A stretch of 64,000 nt of DNA from Sutcliffiella horikoshii (GTDB taxonomy: Bacteria; Bacillota; Bacilli; Bacillales; Bacillaceae_I). Positions 44,513 through 53,926 of this stretch are shown here, one piece after another. Numbering within the stretch: the first letter of the stretch is position 1; each line of letters starts with the position of its first letter. The position numbers were made by a program, and so were the translations under genes. The notes below the pieces were generated by a model that did no database searches, was not told the DNA's origin, and was given only the letters and a program-made list of their open reading frames with translations. Where the stretch lies: positions 3,224,001-3,288,000 of the forward strand of contig NZ_CP020880.1 of NCBI RefSeq assembly GCF_002157855.1. Direction: 5' to 3'.

Positions 44513-44638
44513 TAACAGGTCAAAATATAGGTAAGCAAGGCTGTTAACATTATTTCAATAAACAAATTCCTTTACTTACCTTTATACTCATACTGTTAAT
44601 GTAACGGAAACTCCACGAAGGATGTTGTAGATTCTTGT

Positions 44639-45253
44639 CTACTTTTTATCGACAATTTCCGTAAAATGTTTTTCATATAGCTTTATTACTTGTTCCGCCT
44701 GCTTTTCTCTCATCGCCTCTAGTAACTCTTCCAAAACACCACTCTCTATCATATTATCCTCAGAGATAATACGTGCATAACTATTTACAAGCGTCCATAT
44801 CCTTAGCATCAAACTGTTATCTACTATCGTTACTATTGCTTTGAAAAGATCTGTCCTAGAAGTGGGAGCTGAAAGCATTTCTCTCAAATTCTCATATTCT
44901 TTAACAGAAGCTTTTTTCATAAATAGCTGGATGCATGATTTTTCTATCTCCAGTTTGGTTTCTAACAGATCGTTTTTGGTCTTGTCTTGCTCCAAAATGA
45001 ACGTCCCTAATAGTTCTACCAGATGGTGCTCCTTGAAATCTTTTATGAATGTTCCCTCTCCGCGTCTTGTTTCGATAAGCCCCAAGAGCTCTAGTGCCCG
45101 AAGTGCTTCTCGAACAGAGGACCGCCCGACATTCAATCTGTCGGACAGTTCACGTTCGGAAGGAATCTTGTCGCCTGCTTTCAGACCGTCTGCTACAATG
45201 ATGGCCCGAATTTTTTTGACAATCTCTAGATACATTTTCGTAGGTGTAGTCAT
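44639..45253 (-). CDS. GntR/FadR-family transcriptional regulator
   Basis: 204 residues. An N-terminal winged helix (GDKIPSERELSDRLNVGRSS, then VREALRALELLGLIETRRGE) is followed by an all-helical FCD-type ligand domain (LELEKS-like region, then MREKQAEQVIKLYEKHFTEI). The FCD part is short, so a metal or carboxylate ligand is uncertain. It starts 3 bp after the malic enzyme stop and is probably co-transcribed with it. It may regulate malate or pyruvate genes nearby (inference). Confidence 0.87.
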   Translation of the reverse strand: MTTPTKMYLEIVKKIRAIIVADGLKAGDKIPSERELSDRLNVGRSSVREALRALELLGLIETRRGEGTFIKDFKEHHLVELLGTFILEQDKTKNDLLETKLEIEKSCIQLFMKKASVKEYENLREMLSAPTSRTDLFKAIVTIVDNSLMLRIWTLVNSYARIISEDNMIESGVLEELLEAMREKQAEQVIKLYEKHFTEIVDKK

Positions 45254-45256
45254 AGA

Positions 45257-46495
45257 CTATTCACTTTTTCCGATAATAGCGGTCCGTCTGGTTTTTTCTG
45301 CTACCTCTTCTGGATCAACCTTGATACGGGCAACTCCAGTTTCCATTGCAGCCTTTGCTACAGCCGCTGCCACAGCAGGTGCTACACGCGGATCAAAAGG
45401 TGCTGGAATGACATAATCATCACTTAGCTCATCAGCAGAAACCAGGCTTGCAATTGCTTCGACCGCAGCTATTTTCATTTGTTCATTAATGTGGGTCGCT
45501 CTAACATCTAGTGCACCACGGAAAATCCCCGGAAATGCCAAGACATTGTTTACTTGATTAGGAAAATCGGAACGTCCTGTCCCCACTACACTCGCACCTG
45601 CAAGCTTTGCTTCTGCCGGCATGATTTCCGGGTTCGGGTTGGCCATGGCAAAGATGATGGAATCCTTGTTCATGCTTTCGACCATCGCTTGCGTCAATGC
45701 TCCTTCTACAGATACCCCGATGAATACATCAGCATCTTTCATCACATCAGCCAATGTCCCTTCGACTTTGTTACGGTTTGTATAGGTAGCGACTTCCGCT
45801 TTTACACTATTCATTCCATATGGGCGCCCTTCATAGATCGCACCTTTTGAATCGCACATCGTAATATCTCTTACACCATATCGATATAATAGTTTGATGA
45901 TGGCAATTCCTGCTGCGCCTGCACCGTTGGCCACCACTTTAATTTCTCCGATATTTTTTTTCACTAGTTTGAGGGCATTTACAAGTCCTGCAACCGTTAC
46001 AATTGCCGTACCATGTTGATCGTCATGGAAAATAGGGATGTTCGTTTCTTTCTTCAGACGCTCTTCCACAACGAAACAATTAGGAGCAGCGATATCTTCC
46101 AAATTCACCCCTCCGAAAGTAGGCTCCAGAAGCTTTACTGTTTCCACGATTTTATCGACATCTGTCGTGTTTAAGCAAATCGGAAATGCATCCACTCCTG
46201 CAAAACTTTTGAACAATACCGCTTTTCCTTCCATAACCGGCAATGCTGCTTCAGGACCGATGTTTCCAAGGCCCAATACTGCTGTACCATCTGAAACCAC
46301 AGCTACCATATTGCCCTTCATCGTATAATCATAGACTTTGTTTTTATCATCATAAATCGCTTTACACGGCTCAGCCACTCCAGGAGAATATGCCAGACTT
46401 AAGTCTTTGGCATTTCTTACAGGTACCTTTGATTTGGATTCCAATTTCCCTTGGTGGATCTTGTGCATATGTAATGCTTCTTCTTTTAAAGACAT
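45257..46495 (-). CDS. ytsJ: NADP-dependent malic enzyme
   Basis: Oxidative decarboxylation of malate to pyruvate, yielding NADPH. 412 residues. The catalytic region has LSLAYSPGVAEPCKAIYD, MEGKAVLFKSFAGVDAFPIC and HDDQHGTAIVTVAGLVNALK; the NAD(P) domain has VVANGAGAAGIAIIKLL and FAMANPNPEIMP. It closely resembles B. subtilis YtsJ. ATG at 46495 is the family start; the frame runs open to 46531. Confidence 0.93.
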   Translation of the reverse strand: MSLKEEALHMHKIHQGKLESKSKVPVRNAKDLSLAYSPGVAEPCKAIYDDKNKVYDYTMKGNMVAVVSDGTAVLGLGNIGPEAALPVMEGKAVLFKSFAGVDAFPICLNTTDVDKIVETVKLLEPTFGGVNLEDIAAPNCFVVEERLKKETNIPIFHDDQHGTAIVTVAGLVNALKLVKKNIGEIKVVANGAGAAGIAIIKLLYRYGVRDITMCDSKGAIYEGRPYGMNSVKAEVATYTNRNKVEGTLADVMKDADVFIGVSVEGALTQAMVESMNKDSIIFAMANPNPEIMPAEAKLAGASVVGTGRSDFPNQVNNVLAFPGIFRGALDVRATHINEQMKIAAVEAIASLVSADELSDDYVIPAPFDPRVAPAVAAAVAKAAMETGVARIKVDPEEVAEKTRRTAIIGKSE

Positions 46496-46589
46496 GATAC
46501 ATGTCCCCCCTGCTATTTTTGTCATCCTCACTGCCTTTATTACGTTAGGATCAAGTGATGACTTCCCATTAATATATTTTCCATTTCAT

Positions 46590-46635
46590 TATACTAAAAA
46601 AAACAAGGAAAAGGTGGTCTGACCACCTCCTTGTT
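46590..46635 (-). terminator. Terminator after dnaE
   Basis: AGGTGGTC (46612-46619) and GACCACCT (46621-46628) with flanking AACAAGGAAA / CCTTGTT extend the stem. TTTTTTTT follows on the minus strand. Confidence 0.78.
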
Positions 46636-46654
46636 AACTATATCATAATATTAA

Positions 46655-49600
46655 TCATTGTAAAGATTTTTTGAATACAACGTTCTCTTCTCCGAGGATC
46701 GTTTTAAGCTTCAGTAAACACTCTTCAGTAGGCGCTACATACAAGGTTGGCTGCAGCTTTATCGTCTTCTTCGCTTGCGTATAATGGACATACACCGTTG
46801 ATGGACCATGATGCGTTTTCAGCACTTTTTGAAGATGTTGAAACACTTCTTGCTCATGCTTGTCTTCGTCTATTTGCAGAAAAAGATCACCAATAAGATG
46901 TGCATATTGTTCTATCAATGTATCAATTTCGATGATATTTTTGATAATCAGCTGAACTTTCCCTTCTCGTTCTTCCAGGTTTCCTTCCACCATTAACGTT
47001 TCCCCAGTCTTTAATACATGTGAAAAACGTTTATATAGTTCTGGAAACGCCACTGCTTCCAAGTCCCCTGATTGATCGGAAAGTGTAAGAAAGGCCATAA
47101 GGTCTCCCTTTTTCGTTCGAATTACTCGTTCATTAGAAATGAAACTTCCGACTCTCGCCTTTCTTCGCCCTGTGGAGGAAAGGTCAAGGATAAGGGAACC
47201 ACCACCGAGCTGAAAGTAAGCTGCAAAAGGTTCTGTCGGATGTTTGGATAGATAAAAGCCAAGTGCCTCTTTCTCCAATTGCAATTGTTCTGTCAGCTGT
47301 AACGGTTCCACCTTCACATACTTCGGCTTAATATTGAATTCTTCTTCCATGAAAAAGTCAATTTGATTATCATCTGAAGGCATGACAAGCTCTGCATGCT
47401 GCATGGCAACATCTAAAGTTGCAAGAAGTGTGGCCCTGTCTTCGCCAAACTCATCCATGCTTCCACCAAAGATAAGCATTTCAATTGTTTTACGGTTGAT
47501 TTTAGAAGAAGCCCTGTTACAAAAATCAAACAGGTCACTAAACTCCTTCTTTCTCCGCTCTTCTATCAGAGCTTTTATCGCCTGTACTCCTACCCCTTTA
47601 ATCGTTAACAAACTAAAGCGGATGCCGCCCTCTTCCACTTGAAATACAATTCCACTTTTATTAATAGAGGGTGGCAGGACTTGTATGCCTTTCCGCTTCG
47701 TCTCTGTAATATATTGGGAGAGTTTCTGCTCACTTCCCATCACGCTGGATAGGAGGGTTGCCATAAAAATTTTCGGGTGGTTTGCCTTCAGATAGGCAAG
47801 CTCATAAGATATCATACTGTAGGCAACGGCATGGCTTCGGTTAAAACCATAGTCGGCAAATCGTACAATCAGATCATAGACAGAGTTGGCAACCTTCTCG
47901 TCATAGCCTTTCTTCAAGCACCCTTCCACAAAATGCGCACGTTCTTTGGCAAGCACTTCTTTCTTTTTCTTTCCAACCGCTCTTCTTAACAAATCCGCTT
48001 CGCCCAGTGAGAATCCTGCCATCACCGCTGCGATTTGCATGATTTGCTCTTGATACACAATAACCCCAAACGTCTTCTCCAAAATGGGGATCAGGTCTGG
48101 ATGCGGATATTCCACTTTTTTCAACCCGTGCTTACGTTCAATAAACAAAGGAATTTGTTCCATTGGCCCCGGCCGGTACAGGGCGTTGACTGCCACGATA
48201 TCTTCTAGGTTCGAAGGCTTAAGCTTTGTAAGAACCTTTTTCATCCCAGGCGACTCTAACTGAAAGATCCCGGACGTATCCCCTTCACTTAAAAGGCGGA
48301 AGGTTGCTGCGTCGTCAAGTGGGATTTCTTCTATATGTTGTTTTGTTTCTCTTTTCACTTCATGGCGAATGCTTTGAATCATCGTTAAGTTTCTCAATCC
48401 AAGGAAATCCATCTTCAGCAACCCAAGCTCCTCAAGCGTTTCCATCGTGTATTGAGTAAGGTAGATGTCTTGTTGTCCCGCTTGGATCGGGATTAATTCC
48501 GTTAAAGGCTTATGGGTAATGACCACCCCTGCAGCATGTGTGGAGGAATGTCGTGGCAGCCCCTCAATCTTTTGCGCTGTTTGAAAGGCGCGCTTTCTTT
48601 CCTTTGTCTCGTTAATTGCGTTTTGGAGTTTTTCATTCTCTTGATATGCCGCATCAAGGGTAATTCCTGGTCTTGATGGGATCATCTTAGAGATCATCTC
48701 AAGTTCTTTCCCTGAAAGATTCAAGGCTTTTGCAACATCACGCCATGCAGCCTTTGCTGCCAACGTACCAAATGTGATGATTTGGGCAACATGCAGCTCT
48801 CCGTACTTTTCAGCAACATAACGGATGACCTCATCCCGCTTATTATCTTGAAAATCAATATCAATATCGGGCATCGTGATTCGTTCGGGATTAAGGAATC
48901 TTTCAAACAACAGATCATGCACTATTGGATCCACATCCGTGATAAAAAGGGAATAAGCGACCAATGAACCTGCGGCAGAACCACGTCCCGGACCGGTCAA
49001 AATCCCCGTATTCCGTGCATAATACATAAAATCCCAGACAATTAAGAAATAGTCGCTGAACTTCATTCCTTTTATTACCTGAAGTTCATATTGAAGGCGA
49101 TCCTTATATTCTTGAGAAGGTCCCCCAATTCTTTTATGAAGTCCTTCCCAGCAGATTTCCTCTAAATACTCGTCTGCATTTTTCTCCTCGGGAACCGGAT
49201 AACTTGGGAGAGCCGCTTGTCCAAACTCCAACTCTATATGACATTGGTTACTGATCTTCCACGTGTTCTCCAAGGCATCCGGAATATCTTCGAACAACTG
49301 TGTCATTTCATTGGTTGCCCTCAAATAATCCGGAGCCTCTTTTGGCAGTGATTCGAGTTTGGTGCCTTGTTTGATGCTGCGTAAACATTCATACACAAAC
49401 ACATCTTCCTTGTGCAGATAATGCACCTTGCTCATGGCCACAATCGGCAACTCGCTATGTCTTTTCCGGGTCGTTTCAGATTGTTCACGTGACTCGGCTG
49501 AATTCCGGTCAATTCCAAGGTACACACAATTTTGCTCGAACATTTCCAGATAAGCTTCCGCAGTTTGCTCTTCATTTTGCGCAAGTTCGGATTCAGAGCC

Positions 49601-49981
49601 AGATAAAATTGCGATCAGCCCTTTTGTATAATGCTTCAGCCACCTTTTCGGAACCCCTTGTTGCGATTTGGTTTGAACGACACTCGATAACTTCATCAAG
49701 TTAGTAAACCCCATGTTATTTTTTGCCAAGAGAATGACAGGGTACGGTGATTCCCCGTCCTCCCCGTCTGATAGGACAGATAGCGTCAGACCGATGATTG
49801 GCTTGATGTTCGCAGACTTACAAGCTTTGTAAAAATCAACGGCCCCATACATCACATCTTCATCTGTAAGCGCAAGGGTGTTTAAACCAAGCTCATTGGC
49901 ACGTTCAACAAGCTTAGAAAAACGGACAGAACTGTTCAGCAGGCTGTAACTGCTTTTTATATGTAAATGAACTACACTCAT
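46655..49981 (-). CDS. dnaE: DNA polymerase III subunit alpha, DnaE type
   Basis: The second replicative polymerase of Gram-positives, which extends primers on the lagging strand before PolC takes over. 1,108 residues: PHP domain (HLHIKSSYSLLNSSVRFSKL), polymerase core with catalytic aspartates in ERITMPDIDIDFQD, palm and thumb (GPGRGSAAGSLVAYSLFITD), tandem HhH and an OB fold (VGSFISNERVIRTKKGDLMA). There is no DnaQ-type exonuclease, as expected for DnaE. A terminator separates it from the malic enzyme gene. Confidence 0.96.
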   Translation of the reverse strand: MSVVHLHIKSSYSLLNSSVRFSKLVERANELGLNTLALTDEDVMYGAVDFYKACKSANIKPIIGLTLSVLSDGEDGESPYPVILLAKNNMGFTNLMKLSSVVQTKSQQGVPKRWLKHYTKGLIAILSGSESELAQNEEQTAEAYLEMFEQNCVYLGIDRNSAESREQSETTRKRHSELPIVAMSKVHYLHKEDVFVYECLRSIKQGTKLESLPKEAPDYLRATNEMTQLFEDIPDALENTWKISNQCHIELEFGQAALPSYPVPEEKNADEYLEEICWEGLHKRIGGPSQEYKDRLQYELQVIKGMKFSDYFLIVWDFMYYARNTGILTGPGRGSAAGSLVAYSLFITDVDPIVHDLLFERFLNPERITMPDIDIDFQDNKRDEVIRYVAEKYGELHVAQIITFGTLAAKAAWRDVAKALNLSGKELEMISKMIPSRPGITLDAAYQENEKLQNAINETKERKRAFQTAQKIEGLPRHSSTHAAGVVITHKPLTELIPIQAGQQDIYLTQYTMETLEELGLLKMDFLGLRNLTMIQSIRHEVKRETKQHIEEIPLDDAATFRLLSEGDTSGIFQLESPGMKKVLTKLKPSNLEDIVAVNALYRPGPMEQIPLFIERKHGLKKVEYPHPDLIPILEKTFGVIVYQEQIMQIAAVMAGFSLGEADLLRRAVGKKKKEVLAKERAHFVEGCLKKGYDEKVANSVYDLIVRFADYGFNRSHAVAYSMISYELAYLKANHPKIFMATLLSSVMGSEQKLSQYITETKRKGIQVLPPSINKSGIVFQVEEGGIRFSLLTIKGVGVQAIKALIEERRKKEFSDLFDFCNRASSKINRKTIEMLIFGGSMDEFGEDRATLLATLDVAMQHAELVMPSDDNQIDFFMEEEFNIKPKYVKVEPLQLTEQLQLEKEALGFYLSKHPTEPFAAYFQLGGGSLILDLSSTGRRKARVGSFISNERVIRTKKGDLMAFLTLSDQSGDLEAVAFPELYKRFSHVLKTGETLMVEGNLEEREGKVQLIIKNIIEIDTLIEQYAHLIGDLFLQIDEDKHEQEVFQHLQKVLKTHHGPSTVYVHYTQAKKTIKLQPTLYVAPTEECLLKLKTILGEENVVFKKSLQ

Positions 49982-50132
49982 TAATCATCACACCTTATTT
50001 AACGCTTCCATTTTATATATTCATTATAGGGTCTATTCCGTTCCAAACACAATGAAGAAACTTCTCCATTAACGTCACATACTTACAACATCCTGTCCAT
50101 ATATATGAATAAGAACAGAAAGGATGATGAAT

Positions 50133-50468
50133 ATGGACGTTAAAGATCCATTCGTCGCGACCCTTATCTTCAGTTTTTTCATTGCTGTCGGGGTAATACT
50201 TGGAGGAGCAATCATTGGTGGAATTGCTGCTTTTTTAGTGGGGGACCCACCTTTGACTAGAATGTGGAGCTTGGCCAAAAGTTTGAAGATATGGGCGATT
50301 GTCGCTGCCATCGGAGGTACCTTTGACACCTTTTATAATCTAGAAAAAGGGCTGTTTAACGGCGAAACGAAATTTTTAGTAAAGCAATTGCTTTTAATCA
50401 TCTCTGCAACCGGCGGCGCACAAACCGGAGCACTCATCATCAGCTGGCTTACTCAGGAGACCTTATAA
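50133..50468 (+). CDS. ytrH: Sporulation membrane protein YtrH
   Basis: 111 residues, with three membrane segments (LIFSFFIAVGVILGGAIIGG; IWAIVAAIGGTFDTFYNLEK; FLVKQLLLIISATGGAQTGA). It matches YtrH, a sigma-E-controlled protein needed for efficient sporulation in B. subtilis. ATG at 50133 has AAAGGA at good spacing; the ATGs at 50124 and 50127 are too close. It is followed after 1 bp by ytrI. Confidence 0.88.
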   Translation: MDVKDPFVATLIFSFFIAVGVILGGAIIGGIAAFLVGDPPLTRMWSLAKSLKIWAIVAAIGGTFDTFYNLEKGLFNGETKFLVKQLLLIISATGGAQTGALIISWLTQETL

Positions 50469-50469
50469 G

Positions 50470-50970
50470 ATGAGGGTTCCTCCTTATAACCGCGATCCCG
50501 GGTGGCAGCGTTTTTTTTCCGGGGTGGTATTGGGTGCAATAGTAGGCTGGTTGATATTCATGCTTATGTATGGTGTCACTTTGGAAAAAAATATTGGCGA
50601 TCTTATAAAATATAAGGAAGAAGTGAAAAGCTATAAAAACAGAATTCATATTCTGACAGAGGACAATGACAAATTAAAAGAGGAAAAAGATCAGTTAAAA
50701 ATAGAAGACTTTAAGATATCCATCATCAATCACGAAAAATACATGCTCAACTCGTTCAGCCGCTCCTCCATCATTGCCAGAATTACAGAGGATCTTAACG
50801 ACCAGGTGTCAAAAGACGTTGCTAGCATTAAAGACAATCGCCAATTGCTGATAAAAGTCATCGAAAACAAAAGCTACGCACTTGATGACAAACGCTACTA
50901 CTTTGAGGTCGACTTTCTTTATATAGACACAACGATTGAAATGGACTTGTTGATTGTGAAAATGGAATGA
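50470..50970 (+). CDS. ytrI: Sporulation membrane protein YtrI
   Basis: 166 residues: a short N-terminal tail (RVPPYNRDPGWQRFFSGVVL), one membrane segment (GAIVGWLIFMLMYGVTL), then a coiled coil (NRIHILTEDNDKLKEEKDQL) and a small C-terminal domain. It matches YtrI, which acts with YtrH in sporulation. The genes are 1 bp apart and form an operon. Confidence 0.88.
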   Translation: MRVPPYNRDPGWQRFFSGVVLGAIVGWLIFMLMYGVTLEKNIGDLIKYKEEVKSYKNRIHILTEDNDKLKEEKDQLKIEDFKISIINHEKYMLNSFSRSSIIARITEDLNDQVSKDVASIKDNRQLLIKVIENKSYALDDKRYYFEVDFLYIDTTIEMDLLIVKME

Positions 50971-51017
50971 GGAAGAAGCGACTGCCTGTTGTTGTAGCTT
51001 CTTCCTCTTTCACCTTT

Positions 51018-51968
51018 CTATTCCCCTTGCAATTGTGCCCTTGAAGCTTCAATCAGGTCAGCAAGCACATGGTCCGCTTCTTCCCATTTATAAATAGATG
51101 CCCCTGATGCCAACGGATGACCTCCGCCGCTGTACTTTTTGGCAATTTCATTGACAATGGTCCCTTTCGAACGAAGCCTCACCCTGATCTGATCTGCTTC
51201 TTCTATAAAAAATACCCACGCCTTAACGCCTTCAATATTACCAAGCATCCCCACCAACTGTGATGCCTCTGAAGGAAGGGCATTATATCGCTGCAAAATA
51301 TCCGGTGTAATCTTCATGGAAGCAATCCCATTCTCATGCATAGAGAAATTCTCCAATACATAACCGCTAAGCTTGGCAATGTGCAATTTGGTGCGATACA
51401 GCTCCTCGTAAAGATCCGTCATCGAGAAACCGTAGCTCAACAGTTCACTCGCATACAAGAATGTCTTAGTATTGGTGCTTTGGAAAAGGAATCTGCCCGT
51501 ATCGCCGATAATGCCTGCGAATATTAGCCTAGCAGCCTCTTTTGTCATCACCCAGCCTTGATTTTTCCCGGCCAGATACAATTCGTATATCATTTCACTC
51601 GTTGAACTGGCATCCGTGTCCACCCACATCATATCCCCATATCTGTCCTCATTCGGGTGATGGTCGATTTTTATCCACTTAGCTGCCAACTTGTATCGCT
51701 TATCACATATGCGATCAGTATTTGCCGTGTCACAGACAATGACAAGAGCCCCATCGTAACTGGAGTCCGGTATCTCATCAAGCTTGCTCAAGAAGTTTAA
51801 TGACTCTTCCGCTTCCCCGACGCGATACACCTTTTTCTCCGGATAACTTTCCTTGATCAACTCAGCCAACCCACACTGTGACCCATATGCATCCGGATCC
51901 GGCCTGACATGACGGTGAATGATGACCGTATCATGCGCCTTAATTTCATCTATTATCTGTTGCCTCAT
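51018..51968 (-). CDS. nrnA: DHH/DHHA1 oligoribonuclease and pAp phosphatase NrnA
   Basis: Degrades short RNA and cyclic-dinucleotide-derived pGpG, and dephosphorylates pAp. 316 residues. DHH motifs: IIHRHVRPDPDAYGSQCGLA, IVCDTANTDR and KIDHHPNEDRYGD. The DHHA1 end has the conserved GGGHPLASGASI. Known in B. subtilis as YtqI/NrnA. Transcribed toward ytrI. Confidence 0.95.
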   Translation of the reverse strand: MRQQIIDEIKAHDTVIIHRHVRPDPDAYGSQCGLAELIKESYPEKKVYRVGEAEESLNFLSKLDEIPDSSYDGALVIVCDTANTDRICDKRYKLAAKWIKIDHHPNEDRYGDMMWVDTDASSTSEMIYELYLAGKNQGWVMTKEAARLIFAGIIGDTGRFLFQSTNTKTFLYASELLSYGFSMTDLYEELYRTKLHIAKLSGYVLENFSMHENGIASMKITPDILQRYNALPSEASQLVGMLGNIEGVKAWVFFIEEADQIRVRLRSKGTIVNEIAKKYSGGGHPLASGASIYKWEEADHVLADLIEASRAQLQGE

Positions 51969-52151
51969 CGTATGTAACCCTCTTTCACCTGAATCTTTTC
52001 TTTTATTTAATCACAGTTTGCCTTGTTCTCAAAGGAATATCATTTTAGTGGAAAAGTAGAATTTTGTTCACGAACACGTTACAATATAGCTTGTATGCGT
52101 ATGATAGAATTATAAATATCTTGTATGAACTATATAAAGGAGTGTGTCCTT

Positions 52152-52484
52152 TTGGCTATTTTTGTTTTTCTCATTATCTTTTCATTAATGTTCTATTTAA
52201 TGTATAAAGTAAAATACTTCCGCACTCAATTGCCGGCTGAAAAGAAATGGCTAAGCGCAAAATCCAGCATCGCGTTGGGTAGTTTTGTATTCTTTTTTGG
52301 CGTTAATTCCCTTATTAACCCACTATCCACGGTCGCCATCGTAGTGGGCATCATTTTGTTGGTTGTAGGTTTGGGCAGCATCTGGGCGGGCTACAAAGCC
52401 TACCGTTTCTACCTGCCATTTGCAATCGAAGAAGCAGAAGCAGTTAAGGAAGCGGAAATGAAAGAGAAGACGGTTATGGATTGA
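52152..52484 (+). CDS. ytpI: YtpI-like membrane protein
   Basis: 110 residues. Three membrane segments (AIFVFLIIFSLMFYLMYKV; SIALGSFVFFFGVNSLINPL; VAIVVGIILLVVGLGSIWAG) with the YtpI signature RTQLPAEKKWLSAKSSIALG and a KAYRFYLPFAIEEAEA tail. Function unknown. TTG at 52152 follows AAAGGAG; the frame is open from 52125. Confidence 0.82.
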   Translation: MAIFVFLIIFSLMFYLMYKVKYFRTQLPAEKKWLSAKSSIALGSFVFFFGVNSLINPLSTVAIVVGIILLVVGLGSIWAGYKAYRFYLPFAIEEAEAVKEAEMKEKTVMD

Positions 52485-52533
52485 AGATTAGTTGAGAGAA
52501 AGTCGTTCCTTTTTTTTGGGGGCGGCTTTTTTG

Positions 52534-53517
52534 TTATGGCGAAAAGGAAATTCTAAAATGTTCTAACGAGTAAATCCTCCCTTTTTTGTCGCCAATCGAG
52601 GGCAAGCTTAGTGATACCAATATATTATATGCTTCTGATGCAGAACTAATTAGAAGGAAATCCCTCAACTCTTTGTTCTGAATGGTAGTAGATATTAATA
52701 GTTTATAATCTTCTAGCGCATAAAGGTGCGCTGACAGTGATTGGCTATTGCACCTCTTACAAGTCCAATATTTTCTTTTTTTCTTCATCATGTTGAACCC
52801 GCAATTCTTACATATTACGCCTTTTATCAGTTCTTCCTGTTTAATGTTGTAGTTCTGTAGAAAATTAAAGCTATCTGGAGTATGTTTCTTTATTAGTGTT
52901 TTCGTAAGCTTGTTAAAATCTTTTTTATTCAGGACTGCGGATGAATGGAGTGCATTTATTTCATTTATTCTATTTGGGAGATTAGTTAGAAAAGTTACCT
53001 TTTTCATAAGTGAGGGAGAAGTTTTGAGTAAATGGGATTTACTGTGAGTTAAAGCTACCAAACTCGCAATTGGTAAGCTTGGGAAGCCGTGGTGTTCTAA
53101 CCATAACGAAAGTTGATAACGGTGGCGAGCTACTTGTGATAGAGGATCTGCCATTCTTTCCATTTCCCCATCTGCCTTATGCCGGATGAGTTGACATCCC
53201 ACTTCGTCAAATTCTAATTTACCTGAAACGTATTTGCAATCTATTATTAAGCAATGGGTTGATGTAATGAGCAGCGTGTCTATTTGAAAGTATCTACCTT
53301 TCGGGTCCTTTATTCGGAGGCCATGAAGTATGTGGTAGTTTTCATGAGGGAGAAAGGTTAAATAGTAGTCTAATGCCTCTTCCCCTTTGTAACCGTATTT
53401 CATTTTGCCATATTCCTGTTCAATCAATGGGTATTGATGGTGGGATGGTACCAGCCTCCTCAAGCCGGCTTCATGGATCAGCATCCTATTCGACTTTTCT
53501 CTATGCATTTTTATCAT
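52534..53517 (-). CDS. NERD domain protein with C-terminal zinc ribbon
   Basis: 327 residues. The N-terminal nuclease-related NERD domain spans about 40-150 (YGYKGEEALDYYLTFLPHEN, IDTLLITSTHCLIIDCKYVS; E, D and CK fit the PD-(D/E)xK-like core). The C-terminus has a zinc ribbon (CKNCGFNMM ... CKRCNS). The substrate is unknown; NERD proteins are thought to be DNA-processing. It is missing at this position in B. subtilis, where ytpI and ytoI are near neighbours. A 20-bp tandem repeat lies about 95 bp upstream. Confidence 0.85.
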   Translation of the reverse strand: MIKMHREKSNRMLIHEAGLRRLVPSHHQYPLIEQEYGKMKYGYKGEEALDYYLTFLPHENYHILHGLRIKDPKGRYFQIDTLLITSTHCLIIDCKYVSGKLEFDEVGCQLIRHKADGEMERMADPLSQVARHRYQLSLWLEHHGFPSLPIASLVALTHSKSHLLKTSPSLMKKVTFLTNLPNRINEINALHSSAVLNKKDFNKLTKTLIKKHTPDSFNFLQNYNIKQEELIKGVICKNCGFNMMKKKRKYWTCKRCNSQSLSAHLYALEDYKLLISTTIQNKELRDFLLISSASEAYNILVSLSLPSIGDKKGRIYSLEHFRISFSP

Positions 53518-53610
53518 TTAGTCACACCTTTGTTAACTTTGTCTTGGTACTTTCGACTCAGGACTTGAAAATCCCTTTAAATTCTACAAAAAGAACATCG
53601 GATTCTGACA

Positions 53611-53720
53611 TATCCATTCTAAAATGAATATATCCATTGTAAATCCGATATATCCATTGTAAAACGTATTTATCCATTCTAAAATCCATATATCCATTGT
53701 AAAATTAATTTATCCATTGA
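53611..53720. repeat. 20-bp tandem repeat, 5.5 copies
   Basis: Units start TATCCATTSTAAAA at 53611, 53631, 53651, 53671 and 53691, with a half unit at 53711. The first ten bases are nearly invariant, TATCCATTCT or TATCCATTGT; the rest varies. Exact 20-bp phasing puts the invariant half about two helical turns apart, as in an iteron or operator array. Confidence 0.9.
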
Positions 53721-53762
53721 TCCCCCAGCCCCCCAACAAAAGCCCTTCAACACTTCAGTCTT

Positions 53763-53814
53763 TGCACTCGAACTTGCACTCGAACTTGCACTTGCACTCG
53801 AACTTGCACTTGAC
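53763..53814. repeat. 12-bp tandem repeat (CGAACTTGCACT)
   Basis: Units of ACTCGAACTTGC occur three times with a shorter ACTTGC unit inserted between two of them. Likely a slippage-prone array. Confidence 0.8.
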
Positions 53815-53861
53815 CTTAGTTCCCCCAGCCGCAACGTCCCCCAACCACCAACCACCAAAAA

Positions 53862-53889
53862 ACGCCCTCACCCCAAAAGGTGAGAGCGT
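53862..53889 (-). terminator. Terminator after ytoI
   Basis: ACGCCCTCACC and GGTGAGAGCGT pair with one mismatch around CCAAAA. TTTTTTGG follows on the minus strand. Confidence 0.8.
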
Positions 53890-53926
53890 CAGACTCCAAT
53901 ACGAGCCATCCCTTCTAACAATCCAC

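Larger units (their letters stand above)
53518..53926. other. Region of tandem repeats upstream of the NERD gene
   Basis: 409 bp without a gene. In order: the NERD gene promoter region, a 20-bp tandem array (53611-53720), a C-rich stretch, a 12-bp tandem array (53763-53814) and the ytoI terminator (53862-53889). Frames through it are repetitive and not credible. Confidence 0.65.

Noticed and set aside
53611-53814. CRISPR array
   Set aside because: The units are contiguous 20-bp and 12-bp tandem repeats without distinct spacers, and no cas gene is present.
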